Below are positions 1 through 7,749 of a stretch of DNA of 64,000 nucleotides, one piece after another (position 1 is the first letter of the stretch; every line of letters begins with the position of its first letter). The DNA lies in NCBI RefSeq assembly GCF_000231405.2, contig NZ_CP007032.1:248001-312000 (forward strand), given 5' to 3'. Source of the stretch: Desulfitobacterium metallireducens DSM 15288. Lineage in GTDB: Bacteria > Bacillota > Desulfitobacteriia > Desulfitobacteriales > Desulfitobacteriaceae. A model generated the notes under the pieces. That model made no database searches, was not told where the DNA came from, and saw only the letters and a list, made by a program, of their open reading frames with translations. The position numbers and the translations under genes were made by a program.

Positions 1-31
1 CAAATTTTTAGGATATGATTTAAAGGACGTT

Positions 32-45
32 GTACTAAAAAGTAC
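32..45. promoter_or_regulatory. Palindrome upstream of the sigma-54 promoter
   Basis: GTACTAAAAAGTAC has perfect 5-base arms around four A residues. It lies about 60 bases upstream of the -24 element, where enhancer-binding activators of sigma-54 polymerase can bind. It could equally be part of a gene tail outside the window. Low confidence. Confidence 0.3.
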
Positions 46-103
46 GAAAACTGATTTATCTGAGTTTTTATAATATAAGATTATTTCTAATTATTTTTAT
101 AAT

Positions 104-119
104 TGGCATACTATTTGCA
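104..119 (+). promoter_or_regulatory. Sigma-54 (-24/-12) promoter of the alcohol dehydrogenase
   Basis: TGGCATACTATTTGCA matches the sigma-54 consensus TGGCAC-N5-TTGCA, with GG at 105-106, GC at 117-118 and the exact required spacing. It lies 48 bases before the ATG at 168, and no good sigma-A promoter is seen here. The gene should therefore need RpoN (SigL) and an ATP-dependent activator, probably encoded outside the window. Confidence 0.8.
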
Positions 120-167
120 ATAATATTAGGCTAAACACTCTATAAAAAAGATTGAGGAGGAAATATT

Positions 168-1331
168 ATGAGCGTTGTTCATCAAGTCTATGGGTATTTT
201 ATGCCAACGGTTAACCTTATGGGAGCGGGCGCTGTCCAAGAAGCAGGAAAACAAGCGAAGATTTTAGGTGGAAAAGTTGCTCTTTTAGTGACAGATGATT
301 ACCTAAACAAAGCAGGGATGGCAAAGCAAATCGCGGATATTATCGAAGCAGAAGGAGTTAAGGTTGTCATCTACCCTGGAGCGGAACCTAATCCAACAGA
401 TAAAAATGTTCATGATGGAGTTGCGGTCTTCATAAAGGAAGGTTGTAATATGATTGTCTCCCTAGGTGGAGGTTCTTCTCACGATTGTGCAAAGGGAATT
501 GGACTCGTTACAGGAAATGGCGGCGAGATTCAAGATTATGAGGGAGTAGATCAATCCGAGAAGCCTATGGTGCCGATGATCGCAATCAATACAACGGCTG
601 GGACAGCCAGCGAGATGACTCGTTTTTGTATTATTACGGATAGCTCGCGCCATATTAAAATGGCGATCGTTGATTGGCATACGACTCCAAACGTCTCCAT
701 CAACGACCCCTTGTTAATGATGGGAATGCCAGCTTCTTTAACGGCGGCGACAGGAATGGATGCGTTAACTCATGCCGTCGAAGCTTATGTTTCAACAGCA
801 GCTACACCTGTTACGGATTCGGCGGCCTTGATGTCTATGAAACTCATCAGTAAGTACCTTCGGCGAGCAGTGGCCAATGGTAATGATTTCGAAGCACGGG
901 ATCAAATGGCCTACGCACAATTTATGGCTGGAATGGCCTTTAATAATGCAAGCCTAGGGTATGTTCATGCGATGGCTCATCAATTGGGAGGATTTTATAA
1001 TCTTCCTCATGGTGTATGCAATGCTATTCTTTTACCCCATGTCTCTCGTTATAACCTCATTGGTAATGTTGAGCGTTTTGTAGATATTGCGGAAGCATTG
1101 GGTGAAAACGTCCAAGGTTTGTCATCACGGGAAGCAGCTGAAAAGGCATTGACGGCGATTGCTACGTTGTCGAAGGATGTTAATATTCCGAGCGGTCTTA
1201 CAGAGCTCGGTGTAAAAGAAGAAGATCTCAAATTGATGGCTGAAAATGCAATGAAAGATGCGTGCAGTTTGACAAATCCACGGCTGGCTAAATTAGAAGA
1301 TGTTATTAAAATCTATAAAAATGCATTTTAA
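168..1331 (+). CDS. Iron-containing (group III) alcohol dehydrogenase
   Basis: NAD(P)H-dependent interconversion of alcohols and aldehydes in the cytoplasm. The 387 residues are the normal size for the iron-type family that includes FucO, DhaT and clostridial Adh. The nucleotide-binding loop GGGSSHDCAKG lies near residues 100-110. The metal ligands are visible as D198 and H202 (in GMDALTHAVEAYVS), H267 and H281 (in LPHGVCNAILLPH). A strong SD (GAGGAGG) precedes the ATG. The gene is transcribed alone between a sigma-54 promoter and a bidirectional terminator. The substrate (ethanol, 1,3-propanediol, lactaldehyde or other) cannot be read from the sequence. Confidence 0.93.
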   Translation: MSVVHQVYGYFMPTVNLMGAGAVQEAGKQAKILGGKVALLVTDDYLNKAGMAKQIADIIEAEGVKVVIYPGAEPNPTDKNVHDGVAVFIKEGCNMIVSLGGGSSHDCAKGIGLVTGNGGEIQDYEGVDQSEKPMVPMIAINTTAGTASEMTRFCIITDSSRHIKMAIVDWHTTPNVSINDPLLMMGMPASLTAATGMDALTHAVEAYVSTAATPVTDSAALMSMKLISKYLRRAVANGNDFEARDQMAYAQFMAGMAFNNASLGYVHAMAHQLGGFYNLPHGVCNAILLPHVSRYNLIGNVERFVDIAEALGENVQGLSSREAAEKALTAIATLSKDVNIPSGLTELGVKEEDLKLMAENAMKDACSLTNPRLAKLEDVIKIYKNAF

Positions 1332-1353
1332 GGATTAAGTTTTTAGGGTAGAA

Positions 1354-1389
1354 AAAAGCGGACCGAAGTTTAAACTTCGGTCCGCTTTT
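1354..1389. terminator. Bidirectional terminator between adh and tupC
   Basis: A perfect inverted repeat with 18-base arms runs from AAAAGCGGACCGAAGTTT to its complement. A and T runs at the two ends let it terminate both convergent genes. Confidence 0.92.
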
Positions 1390-1393
1390 GCAC

Positions 1394-2149
1394 TCAGGAG
1401 CTGGATTGATCTGAGATTGAGTTTAACCTTCTGGTATTACGCCAATACGAAAGAAATTGATCCACCTCAGGGGTCTGAGGTGTTGCTAGAAGTGTAGCCG
1501 GTTCAGCATCTGCGACAATCTGTCCTTGAATTAGAATTAACGCTCTTTGGGTCAACCGTTCAATGTCTTCAAAATCGTGACTGACGATGACCGTCGTGAC
1601 TTGGGTTGAATGAAATATCTTTACAAGATCGGTTCTTAAGCTTTCCTTGGTCGGAGCATCTAAAGCAGAGAACGGTTCGTCTAGAAAGAGAACGTTTGGA
1701 TTTAAGACTAAAGCCCGCGCTAAACTGACCCGTTGGGCTTCTCCACCCGAAAGAGAGCGGGCAGGCTGTTTCGCAAGATGGACGATTCCAAATTGCTGAA
1801 GCCAATAATTAACGCGTTCCCGGATTTCGGATTTAGGAACAGAGCGGATTTTTAAGCCGATCGCAATATTTTCCCAAACACTGGTGTTGAGCAAAAGAGC
1901 GTCTTGAAAGGCAATGGCAATTTTGCGTCGGATCTCCAGGGGGGCTAACTTAGGGATTGTTTGTCCTTGAAACCACAGTTCACCAGAGGTTGGAGGTTCG
2001 AGAAAAGCGAGGATTTTAAGCAAGCTGCTTTTCCCTGACCCATTCGGACCGATGAGCCCAAGACATTCCCCTGGATGAAGCTCAAATTGAATATGTTCGA
2101 GAATAGCTTTCTCGTTTTTGTGCCAACACAGGTTTTGCGCTCTCAGCAT
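1394..2149 (-). CDS. tupC: Tungstate ABC transporter, ATP-binding subunit
   Basis: ATPase that drives oxyanion import through TupB. It has Walker A GPNGSGKSS near residue 35, the ABC signature LSGGEAQRVSLARAL near 134, Walker B VLFLDEP, and a switch histidine in VIVSHDFEDIE. About 250 residues is short for a ModC-type ATPase, as no C-terminal TOBE/Mop regulatory domain is present. The start is ATG at 2149 with AAGGAG nine bases upstream; TTG at 2152 is an in-frame alternative. The gene follows tupB almost directly, so it is the last gene of the operon. Tungstate rather than molybdate specificity is inferred from the tupA partner. Confidence 0.88.
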   Translation of the reverse strand: MLRAQNLCWHKNEKAILEHIQFELHPGECLGLIGPNGSGKSSLLKILAFLEPPTSGELWFQGQTIPKLAPLEIRRKIAIAFQDALLLNTSVWENIAIGLKIRSVPKSEIRERVNYWLQQFGIVHLAKQPARSLSGGEAQRVSLARALVLNPNVLFLDEPFSALDAPTKESLRTDLVKIFHSTQVTTVIVSHDFEDIERLTQRALILIQGQIVADAEPATLLATPQTPEVDQFLSYWRNTRRLNSISDQSSS

Positions 2150-2153
2150 CAAT

Positions 2154-2852
2154 CTATGCTCCTTGATTTTTTTGCTGAAGATGAGTTAAAAAGAGGGTTA
2201 CGAAATAGGACAGTAGACATAAAATAATGCTTAAGGCAATGGCAATATCAAAGTTTCCTTTGGAAACTTCAAGCACTGTCGCCGTTGTTAACACGCGGGT
2301 CTGGCCTTTGATGTTTCCCCCGACAGCCATTGAGGCCCCCACCTCAGAAACGACAGCTCCAAAACCGGCAATGATCGCTGCCATAATTGCAAACCGAACT
2401 TCTTTCAGGAGAAGCCAGAGATACTGTAGGCGAGTGGTACCGAGTGCTTTGATTTGGAGCCTGAGTTTCGGATCCGTTTGTTGTAGAGCGGCGCTGGTTA
2501 AGCCGATAACCAGCGGAGAAGCAATCACAGCTTGGGCAATGATGATTGCGATCGGGGTATACATAATATTTAAATAACCAAAAGGACCGGACCGCCAAAG
2601 AAAGATGGAGACCCAGAGCCCTACAACCACAGGGGGAAGTCCCATTCCTGCATTCACTAGACTTAAAATGAATTTGCGTCCTGGGAATTCTTTTAATGCA
2701 AGTATAATGCCTAGAGGAATGCCGATGAGAAGGCTGATGAGGGTTGCAGTTCCTGAGACTTTAAGAGTTAAGAAAGCGACTCCTAAAACCTCAGGATCAC
2801 CAGTCGTAAGAAGGCGGAGGGCTTCAAGAATCCCTTGTCCGATCATTTCCAT
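2154..2852 (-). CDS. tupB: Tungstate ABC transporter permease
   Basis: Inner-membrane channel subunit of the oxyanion importer. The 232 residues form several hydrophobic helices, and a BPD-type permease coupling loop lies around GTTRLQYLWLLLKEVRFAIM. Length and pattern fit the TupB/WtpB-like family, which is close to ModB. It sits between the binding protein and the ATPase with only small gaps, which indicates one transcript. Metal choice cannot be read from the permease itself. Confidence 0.88.
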   Translation of the reverse strand: MEMIGQGILEALRLLTTGDPEVLGVAFLTLKVSGTATLISLLIGIPLGIILALKEFPGRKFILSLVNAGMGLPPVVVGLWVSIFLWRSGPFGYLNIMYTPIAIIIAQAVIASPLVIGLTSAALQQTDPKLRLQIKALGTTRLQYLWLLLKEVRFAIMAAIIAGFGAVVSEVGASMAVGGNIKGQTRVLTTATVLEVSKGNFDIAIALSIILCLLSYFVTLFLTHLQQKNQGA

Positions 2853-2885
2853 TGAATTTCCGCCCCTTCCCCCTTAATTATTTAC

Positions 2886-3788
2886 CTACTTACCTAAATC
2901 CTCCATCTTTTTACCTGCATCAGGGAAGAAGAGGGATTGTCCAAATTTATCCTTACCAAAGTCACTGATGATTTTTTGGGTATCTGGTGCGACCATGAAA
3001 TCAACGAAGGCCTTAGCTCCATCGGCATTTACTTTCGGGAATTTTTCAGGGTTGACTTGCATCACGTGATAAATATTAAGAAGGGAAGCATCACCTTGGA
3101 AGAGAATTTCAAGTTTTAGATTTTTTTGTGTGGAAAGATAGGTAGCGCGATCAGTAAACGTATAAGCTCCTTTATCTGAGGCAATCGTTAAAGTTTGTCC
3201 CATGCCAGTACCACTTTCTTGGTACCATTGTCCAGCAGGTTTGATGTTGGCTTTGGTCCAAATGGCTTTTTCCGCTTTGTCTGTCCCAGAATCATCACCG
3301 CGGGAGATAAAAGTAGATTGGCTAGCTGCAATGGCTTTATAAGCGTCCATTGAAGTCTTCGCTTCTTTGATCTTCGCAGGGTCATTGGCTGGTCCAACTA
3401 AAATAAAGTCATTATGCATGACGAGGTTATAATTAATTGCAGTTTGATTATCGACAAGTTTTTTTTCTGAACTTGGAGCGTGAACCAAGAGAACATCGGC
3501 TTCTCCTTTTTCACCCATGGTGAGAGCTGCACCTGTTCCAACAGCAACTGTTTTTACTTTATAACCGGTTTTCTTTTCGAATTCAGGGAGGAGAACATCC
3601 AATAGGCCGCTATCCTGTGTACTTGTCGTCGTCGCAAGAATTAAATCCGGATTGGCTGGAGTCGGGGTAGCGGCGGCTTGAGGTTGAGCAGGCTGACTTG
3701 TACCGCAACCAGTTAAAGCAAGCATGAGAATCATAAGGGTAACTAACAGGGTGGAGAAGGTTTTACGAGATGTAATCTTAGAAAACAT
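2886..3788 (-). CDS. tupA: Tungstate-binding lipoprotein
   Basis: Extracytoplasmic binding protein that captures tungstate for TupBC. A hydrophobic signal ends in a lipobox (LALTGC) with lipidated Cys28. The mature part starts with LATTTSTQDSGLL and continues with VGTGAAL and GEADVLLVHAP, the anion-binding pattern of TupA rather than ModA. It is 300 residues. GAGGAG precedes the ATG. The preceding intergenic region has a long inverted repeat that may be its operator. Tungsten would serve the formate dehydrogenase encoded about 11 kb away; that link is inference. Confidence 0.9.
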   Translation of the reverse strand: MFSKITSRKTFSTLLVTLMILMLALTGCGTSQPAQPQAAATPTPANPDLILATTTSTQDSGLLDVLLPEFEKKTGYKVKTVAVGTGAALTMGEKGEADVLLVHAPSSEKKLVDNQTAINYNLVMHNDFILVGPANDPAKIKEAKTSMDAYKAIAASQSTFISRGDDSGTDKAEKAIWTKANIKPAGQWYQESGTGMGQTLTIASDKGAYTFTDRATYLSTQKNLKLEILFQGDASLLNIYHVMQVNPEKFPKVNADGAKAFVDFMVAPDTQKIISDFGKDKFGQSLFFPDAGKKMEDLGK

Positions 3789-3818
3789 AAATCTAACTCC
3801 TCTCTTATTGGGGTAATT

Positions 3819-3848
3819 TTTTATATCATTTACTTATTAGATATAAAA
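3819..3848. promoter_or_regulatory. Candidate operator between the regulator gene and tupA
   Basis: TTTTATATC and GATATAAAA are perfect 9-base inverted arms separated by 12 bases, so the arms are 21 bases (two helical turns) centre to centre. This suits a dimeric repressor. The repeat lies in the 85-base gap upstream of tupA and is the obvious candidate site for the HTH/binding-protein regulator upstream. Binding is inference. Confidence 0.5.
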
Positions 3849-3873
3849 CGTATTTATGAATGATTCTGTTGGG

Positions 3874-4872
3874 TTAGTTTTGATATAGAATTTTTCCTGT
3901 CAATGAGGTATCATACCCGACTTGACGCTCAATCGCGTTATGAAAGGCGGGAGATTTTAAAATCGTCAAGATGTGTTGCAAGGCTTCAGTTGGCATTTTT
4001 TCGGGTAAAAGGACAAGATCATAGCGCTCGTGAAAAAGCGGGATGAAATCGAGCCCCATTCGGTGTGCTGCAGATTGGACCCCGATGCCTACATCAGCTT
4101 GGTTATTAGCGACACAGCTCGCGATATCCATATGAGTATCTACTTCTTGAGTATATCCTTGAATTTCTGCGGGTGTAATTTTGGCCTTATTTAAGTAAGA
4201 ATCCAACTTGAGCCGTGTCCCCGAGCCTTTTTGACGATTAACAAAACGTAAGCCCTTTTGAGTTAAATCTTCCCAGGACTTTAGTTTCCAAGGATTTCCG
4301 GGTTGGATAATAAATCCTTGGATGCGTTGAACCAAGTTGATGAGGGTGACGGGTTCACCGGGTATGACATAATGGATATAGGGAAGATTATATTCCTGAG
4401 TGTTTTCATCCCAAAGGTGGATTCCAGAAATTTGGGCTTGATTATGGTAAAGCGCCATTAGACCTTCCATGCTTCCTTTAAATTCTAAATGGAGTTCAAA
4501 GGGAGTAGAAGCATGCTTCCAGAAATCAGCAAAAAGCTCGACGACAGGATCATGGCTGCCGATAAAAACTAAATTATTCAAAGGCGTTTCGCTCTTGAAA
4601 TTCGAAGTTGGGTTTATTGAGTTTGAATTTTGATCTGTTGGTGGTACTTGGTTCAAATCAGGATTTTCTGGTTCAAAAGTTTTAGTTGTTGGATTATTAT
4701 TCTGATCACTTCGATGAAGGGAGTTGAATAACGTATCAGGATCTATTCTGATTTGTCGTCCAATTCGTTGTGCAGGAATTTCTCCGCGTTTAATTAATTC
4801 ATAAATCGTATATTTGGAAACTTTAAGGAGTTGAGCGGCTTCTTCAACCGTAAGCGGAGAAGAACTTTCCAT
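3874..4872 (-). CDS. HTH regulator fused to a periplasmic-binding-protein-like sensor domain
   Basis: Probable oxyanion-responsive regulator of the tup operon. Residues 6-50 form an excisionase/MerR-like helix-turn-helix (LTVEEAAQLLKVSKYTIYEL ... IDPDTLF). A low-complexity N/P/Q-rich linker covers about 52-92. Residues 95-332 resemble a type 2 periplasmic-binding-protein fold of the kind used by COG1910/ModE-associated regulators, with FVNRQKGSGTR and DVGIGVQSAAHRMGLDFIPL as typical segments. It has no signal peptide, so it is cytoplasmic. The gene is co-directional with tupABC, and AAAGGGG precedes the ATG. That the ligand is tungstate or molybdate is inferred from context. Confidence 0.82.
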   Translation of the reverse strand: MESSSPLTVEEAAQLLKVSKYTIYELIKRGEIPAQRIGRQIRIDPDTLFNSLHRSDQNNNPTTKTFEPENPDLNQVPPTDQNSNSINPTSNFKSETPLNNLVFIGSHDPVVELFADFWKHASTPFELHLEFKGSMEGLMALYHNQAQISGIHLWDENTQEYNLPYIHYVIPGEPVTLINLVQRIQGFIIQPGNPWKLKSWEDLTQKGLRFVNRQKGSGTRLKLDSYLNKAKITPAEIQGYTQEVDTHMDIASCVANNQADVGIGVQSAAHRMGLDFIPLFHERYDLVLLPEKMPTEALQHILTILKSPAFHNAIERQVGYDTSLTGKILYQN

Positions 4873-5284
4873 GAAATAATCCCCTTTCGTTCAGACATTT
4901 TAAGCTTAAAGCAGAATTGGGAAATAATCAAGAGAAATGTGGGAAAATCATGAGCTTTAGTATGATGTAGTTGTGTTTGATGAGAACTAATATGACTCCA
5001 TAATGTTAAGCTGAGTTGGAGTTGAGTAATATAAAGTTCATGGAAAGTTCACTTTTTCCTCATAGTCTTACCACATCTCTCCGTTATTCTATAGATACAA
5101 TCTTTTTCCAAAAACCCTCCTTCCTATTATACCTCCTTAGGCATAACTGCTTAGGGGGGATTTATTTTTATAAGGGTGTGCAAGATAAGAGATTTAGCAA
5201 GAGGATTTTAAGCGTGTGTAGAGAATTTAAAATTTAGATAGAGAATCAATTGAGAAGAGCTTAGATTTAGGAGGAGAGAAAAAG
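4873..5284. other. Gene-free divergent region with a terminator-like hairpin
   Basis: These 412 bases separate the divergent regulator and nitroreductase genes. The notable element is an 11-pair hairpin (arms CCTCCTTAGGC at 5132-5142 and GCTTAGGGGGG at 5149-5159, including G-T pairs) followed by ATTTATTTTTAT. On the plus strand this looks like an intrinsic terminator or attenuator about 125 bases before the nitroreductase start. A 73-codon frame across it has no SD and looks spurious. I recognise no known riboswitch here. Confidence 0.5.
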
Positions 5285-5809
5285 ATGGAATTTTTAGAGA
5301 TCGTACAAAAGAGAAGAAGTTTGCGTTCATATGCATCCACTCCGGTGAAACCGGAAAAGTTAAACTACGTTCTGGAGTGCGCCCGGTTGGCTCCCTCCTG
5401 GAAGAACCTGCAGTGCTGGCGGTTTATTATTGTTAAGGACCTGGAAACGCGTCAAGCTCTAGCGGAAACGATGACGGAAGCGAATCCTGGCCGAAAAGTG
5501 CTTGTGCAAGCACCCATTGCAATTGTTCTTTGTGCCGTACCTAGTGAGTCAGAGGTATGGGAAGATAAGGATTTCATGATGCTTGATGCAGGTTTGGCCA
5601 TGGAACATCTCGTATTAGCAGCTACTGAGCAAGGGTTGGGAACCTGCTGGGAAGGGTGGTTCCATGAGGATAAGGCGCGTGAGGCTCTCAACATCCCTGA
5701 AGATGTGCGTGTGGTTGCATTTACACCGCTAGGATATGCGAGTGAAGAGAGAAGACCTCGGCCACGGAAAAGCATCGATGAAATTGTTTTTTATGAAAAA
5801 TGGAAATAG
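5285..5809 (+). CDS. Nitroreductase-family FMN protein
   Basis: Cytoplasmic flavin-dependent oxidoreductase of the nitroreductase superfamily. The 174-residue compact form begins with the typical FLEIVQKRRSLRSY FMN-phosphate-binding region, followed by ARLAPSWKNLQCWRF, and later EQGLGTCWEGWFH near residue 120. AGGAGGAGA lies just before the ATG. Its stop overlaps the start of the downstream metallopeptidase gene by 10 bases, which indicates coupled translation. The substrate is unknown, as is normal for this family. C-terminal residues RRPRPRKSIDEIVFYE fit the family tail. Confidence 0.88.
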   Translation: MEFLEIVQKRRSLRSYASTPVKPEKLNYVLECARLAPSWKNLQCWRFIIVKDLETRQALAETMTEANPGRKVLVQAPIAIVLCAVPSESEVWEDKDFMMLDAGLAMEHLVLAATEQGLGTCWEGWFHEDKAREALNIPEDVRVVAFTPLGYASEERRPRPRKSIDEIVFYEKWK

Positions 5810-6537
5810 CCACATCACTTAATATACAGGGAACAGTTATCCCTTATGAAGAACGTAAGAATTCTCGTTCAAAACGTTTGAGCCTTCGCATTGGACGAGA
5901 CAAGGTGAGGGTAACCGCACCCTGCAAAGCGACTAAACGAGAAATTCGAGAATTTGTCGAAGCTAATCAGGACTGGATACTAGCTCACTGGGTAAAAATT
6001 CAGGAGGAGTTACTCAATATTCCTAAACGGCAATATCAGGATGGAGAGGCTTTATCCGTCTTAGGTCAGAGTCTTGAACTTAAGATCATGAAAACAAATC
6101 AGAAAACGATGAGGCTGCGTTATCTTAAGGAAGAGAAAAAAATCGAGATTCGGTTACCTGAAGGGATTGCCCTAGAAAATCAAAACGAAGCAACTCGGGA
6201 AATCTTAGGTCAGTGGTTGAAGCGAAAAGCTCGTGAAGTTTTCCAGACTAAATTAGATCAAGTAAGTGCTCAAATGGGTGTAAGTTATAAGGCATTTCGG
6301 CTCAAGGAACAGAAAACACGATGGGGAAGTTGCTCCAGTAAAGGGAACATCAATTTAAATTGGCGAGTCATCCTAGCGCCAGAGCAGGTCATAGATTATC
6401 TGATCATACATGAGTTAGCTCATTTGAAGCATATGAACCACTCCCCCTCTTTTTGGGACGTTGTGGGTCAATATTGCTCAGACTATGATGTTTGCCGCCA
6501 TTGGTTAAAGGTGAATGGAGATAGGCTCACACTTTAA
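5800..6537 (+). CDS. YgjP/DUF45-type zinc metallopeptidase
   Basis: Putative metal-dependent hydrolase of the COG1451 (YgjP, SprT-like/WLM relatives) family. It carries RWGSCSSKGNI at residues 174-184 and the zinc motif HELAH (H204, E205, H208), with a further histidine in KHMNHSPSFW. The 245-residue length is normal. The start lies inside the last codons of the nitroreductase gene. The natural substrate is not established for the family. The N-terminal half is basic and likely structural. Confidence 0.88.
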   Translation: MEIATSLNIQGTVIPYEERKNSRSKRLSLRIGRDKVRVTAPCKATKREIREFVEANQDWILAHWVKIQEELLNIPKRQYQDGEALSVLGQSLELKIMKTNQKTMRLRYLKEEKKIEIRLPEGIALENQNEATREILGQWLKRKAREVFQTKLDQVSAQMGVSYKAFRLKEQKTRWGSCSSKGNINLNWRVILAPEQVIDYLIIHELAHLKHMNHSPSFWDVVGQYCSDYDVCRHWLKVNGDRLTL

Positions 6538-6543
6538 GCGCAA

Positions 6544-6807
6544 ATGAGTAACGTAAGATGGGAAAACTTGGAACAAGATAGGAAGAGGAACGTGGACCAT
6601 CAATATTCGTTGGGCGATCTTTTAAATGATATAGGTGTACCTATCACAAAAGGAGATTATGTAGAACATACCAGCAAACCGGGTGTGCCTTTGCTTGTTG
6701 TGCGGGGGCCTTACCCTTCAAAGCTGGGTAATCTCTGCCTTGATGTACGTGAGCCTAAGGCAAAAAAAGCGTCAAGGGTACAGTTAGAAAATGTGTACAG
6801 AGTTTGA
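6544..6807 (+). CDS. Small conserved-looking protein of unknown function
   Basis: I do not recognise this 87-residue protein. It is soluble and charged, has no cysteine pair or membrane helix, and has a central PGVPLLVVRGPYP segment that suggests a small beta barrel. It lies six bases after the metallopeptidase stop with no clear SD, so it is probably translated by coupling. Its 3' end runs to 19 bases before the lipase ATG. The tight packing supports a real gene in a four-gene operon, but the product is hypothetical. Confidence 0.6.
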   Translation: MSNVRWENLEQDRKRNVDHQYSLGDLLNDIGVPITKGDYVEHTSKPGVPLLVVRGPYPSKLGNLCLDVREPKAKKASRVQLENVYRV

Positions 6808-6826
6808 TCCGTTCAAAGGAGTATAT

Positions 6827-7672
6827 ATGGCAAGCGAATACTCGTATCTTGTAACGACTCAAGGGGTAAAGGTCTTTTATTGTGAGGAACATCCCGATCA
6901 AGAAAAGGGAATAGTTATTATTAGCCACGGGTATGCGGAGCATTCTGGATATTATCTGGGCTTAATGCAGTTTTTGGTAGAGCACGGCTATGGGGTCTAT
7001 GCTTTAGATCATCGTGGACATGGTCACTCCGAGGAAGAACGGGGGCATCTTGAGCAATTTGAGTTTTTCTTAGAGGATTTAGATGCTGTGGTGAACTTTA
7101 TTCACGAGAAGCATCCTATGCTTCCCCTTTATATGTTTGGTCACAGCCTGGGAGGCCTCATTGCGTTCCATTATGGAATTTTATACCCCGAGAAACTGGA
7201 GGGACAGATTTTTACGGGTGCGGCGGTTGGGAAACCCGTGGGAACTGCGATGATCCCCGATTTTTTATTCGAATTCCTCAATAAATACTTCCATCGATAT
7301 AAGATTTATCAGGTCCTTTCCCAGCGAGCGACCCGTAATCTCGAAGTTCAAAAACATTCGAAGTCGGATCCGCTGCTCCTTGAATATGCTACTGTGGGCT
7401 TTTACTATGAGTTTATCTATCGCGGAGTTAACGCGGCTAAACGGAAAGTAGAAAACTATCGGTTACCCTGCCTTTTCTTACATGGACGAGCTGATCGAAT
7501 TATTCCTTATCAGTCTTCAGCATATATTTTTGACCGGATTTCCTCAGAAGATAAAGAGCTTAAGTTTTACGATGGACTCTATCATGAGCTGATTCAAGAA
7601 CCCGAGCGAGAAATTGTTTGGAAGGATATTTTGAATTGGCTTGAGAATAGAGTATGGCGAAATATTAGTTAA
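6827..7672 (+). CDS. Alpha/beta hydrolase, monoacylglycerol-lipase-like
   Basis: Serine hydrolase probably acting on lipid or small esters. The oxyanion region is IISHGYAEHSGYY, the nucleophile motif is GHSLGG (Ser107), the acid is in LHGRADRIIP, and the histidine is in YDGLYHELIQEPE. The size (281 residues) matches Serine aminopeptidase S33/monoglyceride lipase proteins. The ATG at 6827 is chosen because AAAGGAG lies six bases upstream; an in-frame ATG at 6791 has no SD and overlaps the previous gene. No signal peptide. Last gene of the cluster, followed by a strong terminator. Confidence 0.88.
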   Translation: MASEYSYLVTTQGVKVFYCEEHPDQEKGIVIISHGYAEHSGYYLGLMQFLVEHGYGVYALDHRGHGHSEEERGHLEQFEFFLEDLDAVVNFIHEKHPMLPLYMFGHSLGGLIAFHYGILYPEKLEGQIFTGAAVGKPVGTAMIPDFLFEFLNKYFHRYKIYQVLSQRATRNLEVQKHSKSDPLLLEYATVGFYYEFIYRGVNAAKRKVENYRLPCLFLHGRADRIIPYQSSAYIFDRISSEDKELKFYDGLYHELIQEPEREIVWKDILNWLENRVWRNIS

Positions 7673-7719
7673 AAAGCATGAACCTGGTTTATACATTTAG
7701 ACCAGGTTCATGCTTTTTT
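7672..7719. terminator. Terminator between the lipase and PBP genes
   Basis: Perfect 17-base arms (7672-7688 and 7701-7717, AAAAGCATGAACCTGGT and complement) with a 12-base loop, ending in a T run on the plus strand and A run on the other. It can serve both convergent genes. Confidence 0.93.
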
Positions 7720-7749
7720 CGACCTTATAGAGAAAGAAACAGTGAGTTG

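Noticed and set aside
5016-5237. 73-codon plus-strand frame before the nitroreductase
   Set aside because: No SD, poor composition, and it runs through a terminator-like hairpin; treated as non-coding.
6791-6826. ATG 6791 as lipase start
   Set aside because: Overlaps the previous gene without an SD, while ATG 6827 has AAAGGAG at ideal spacing.
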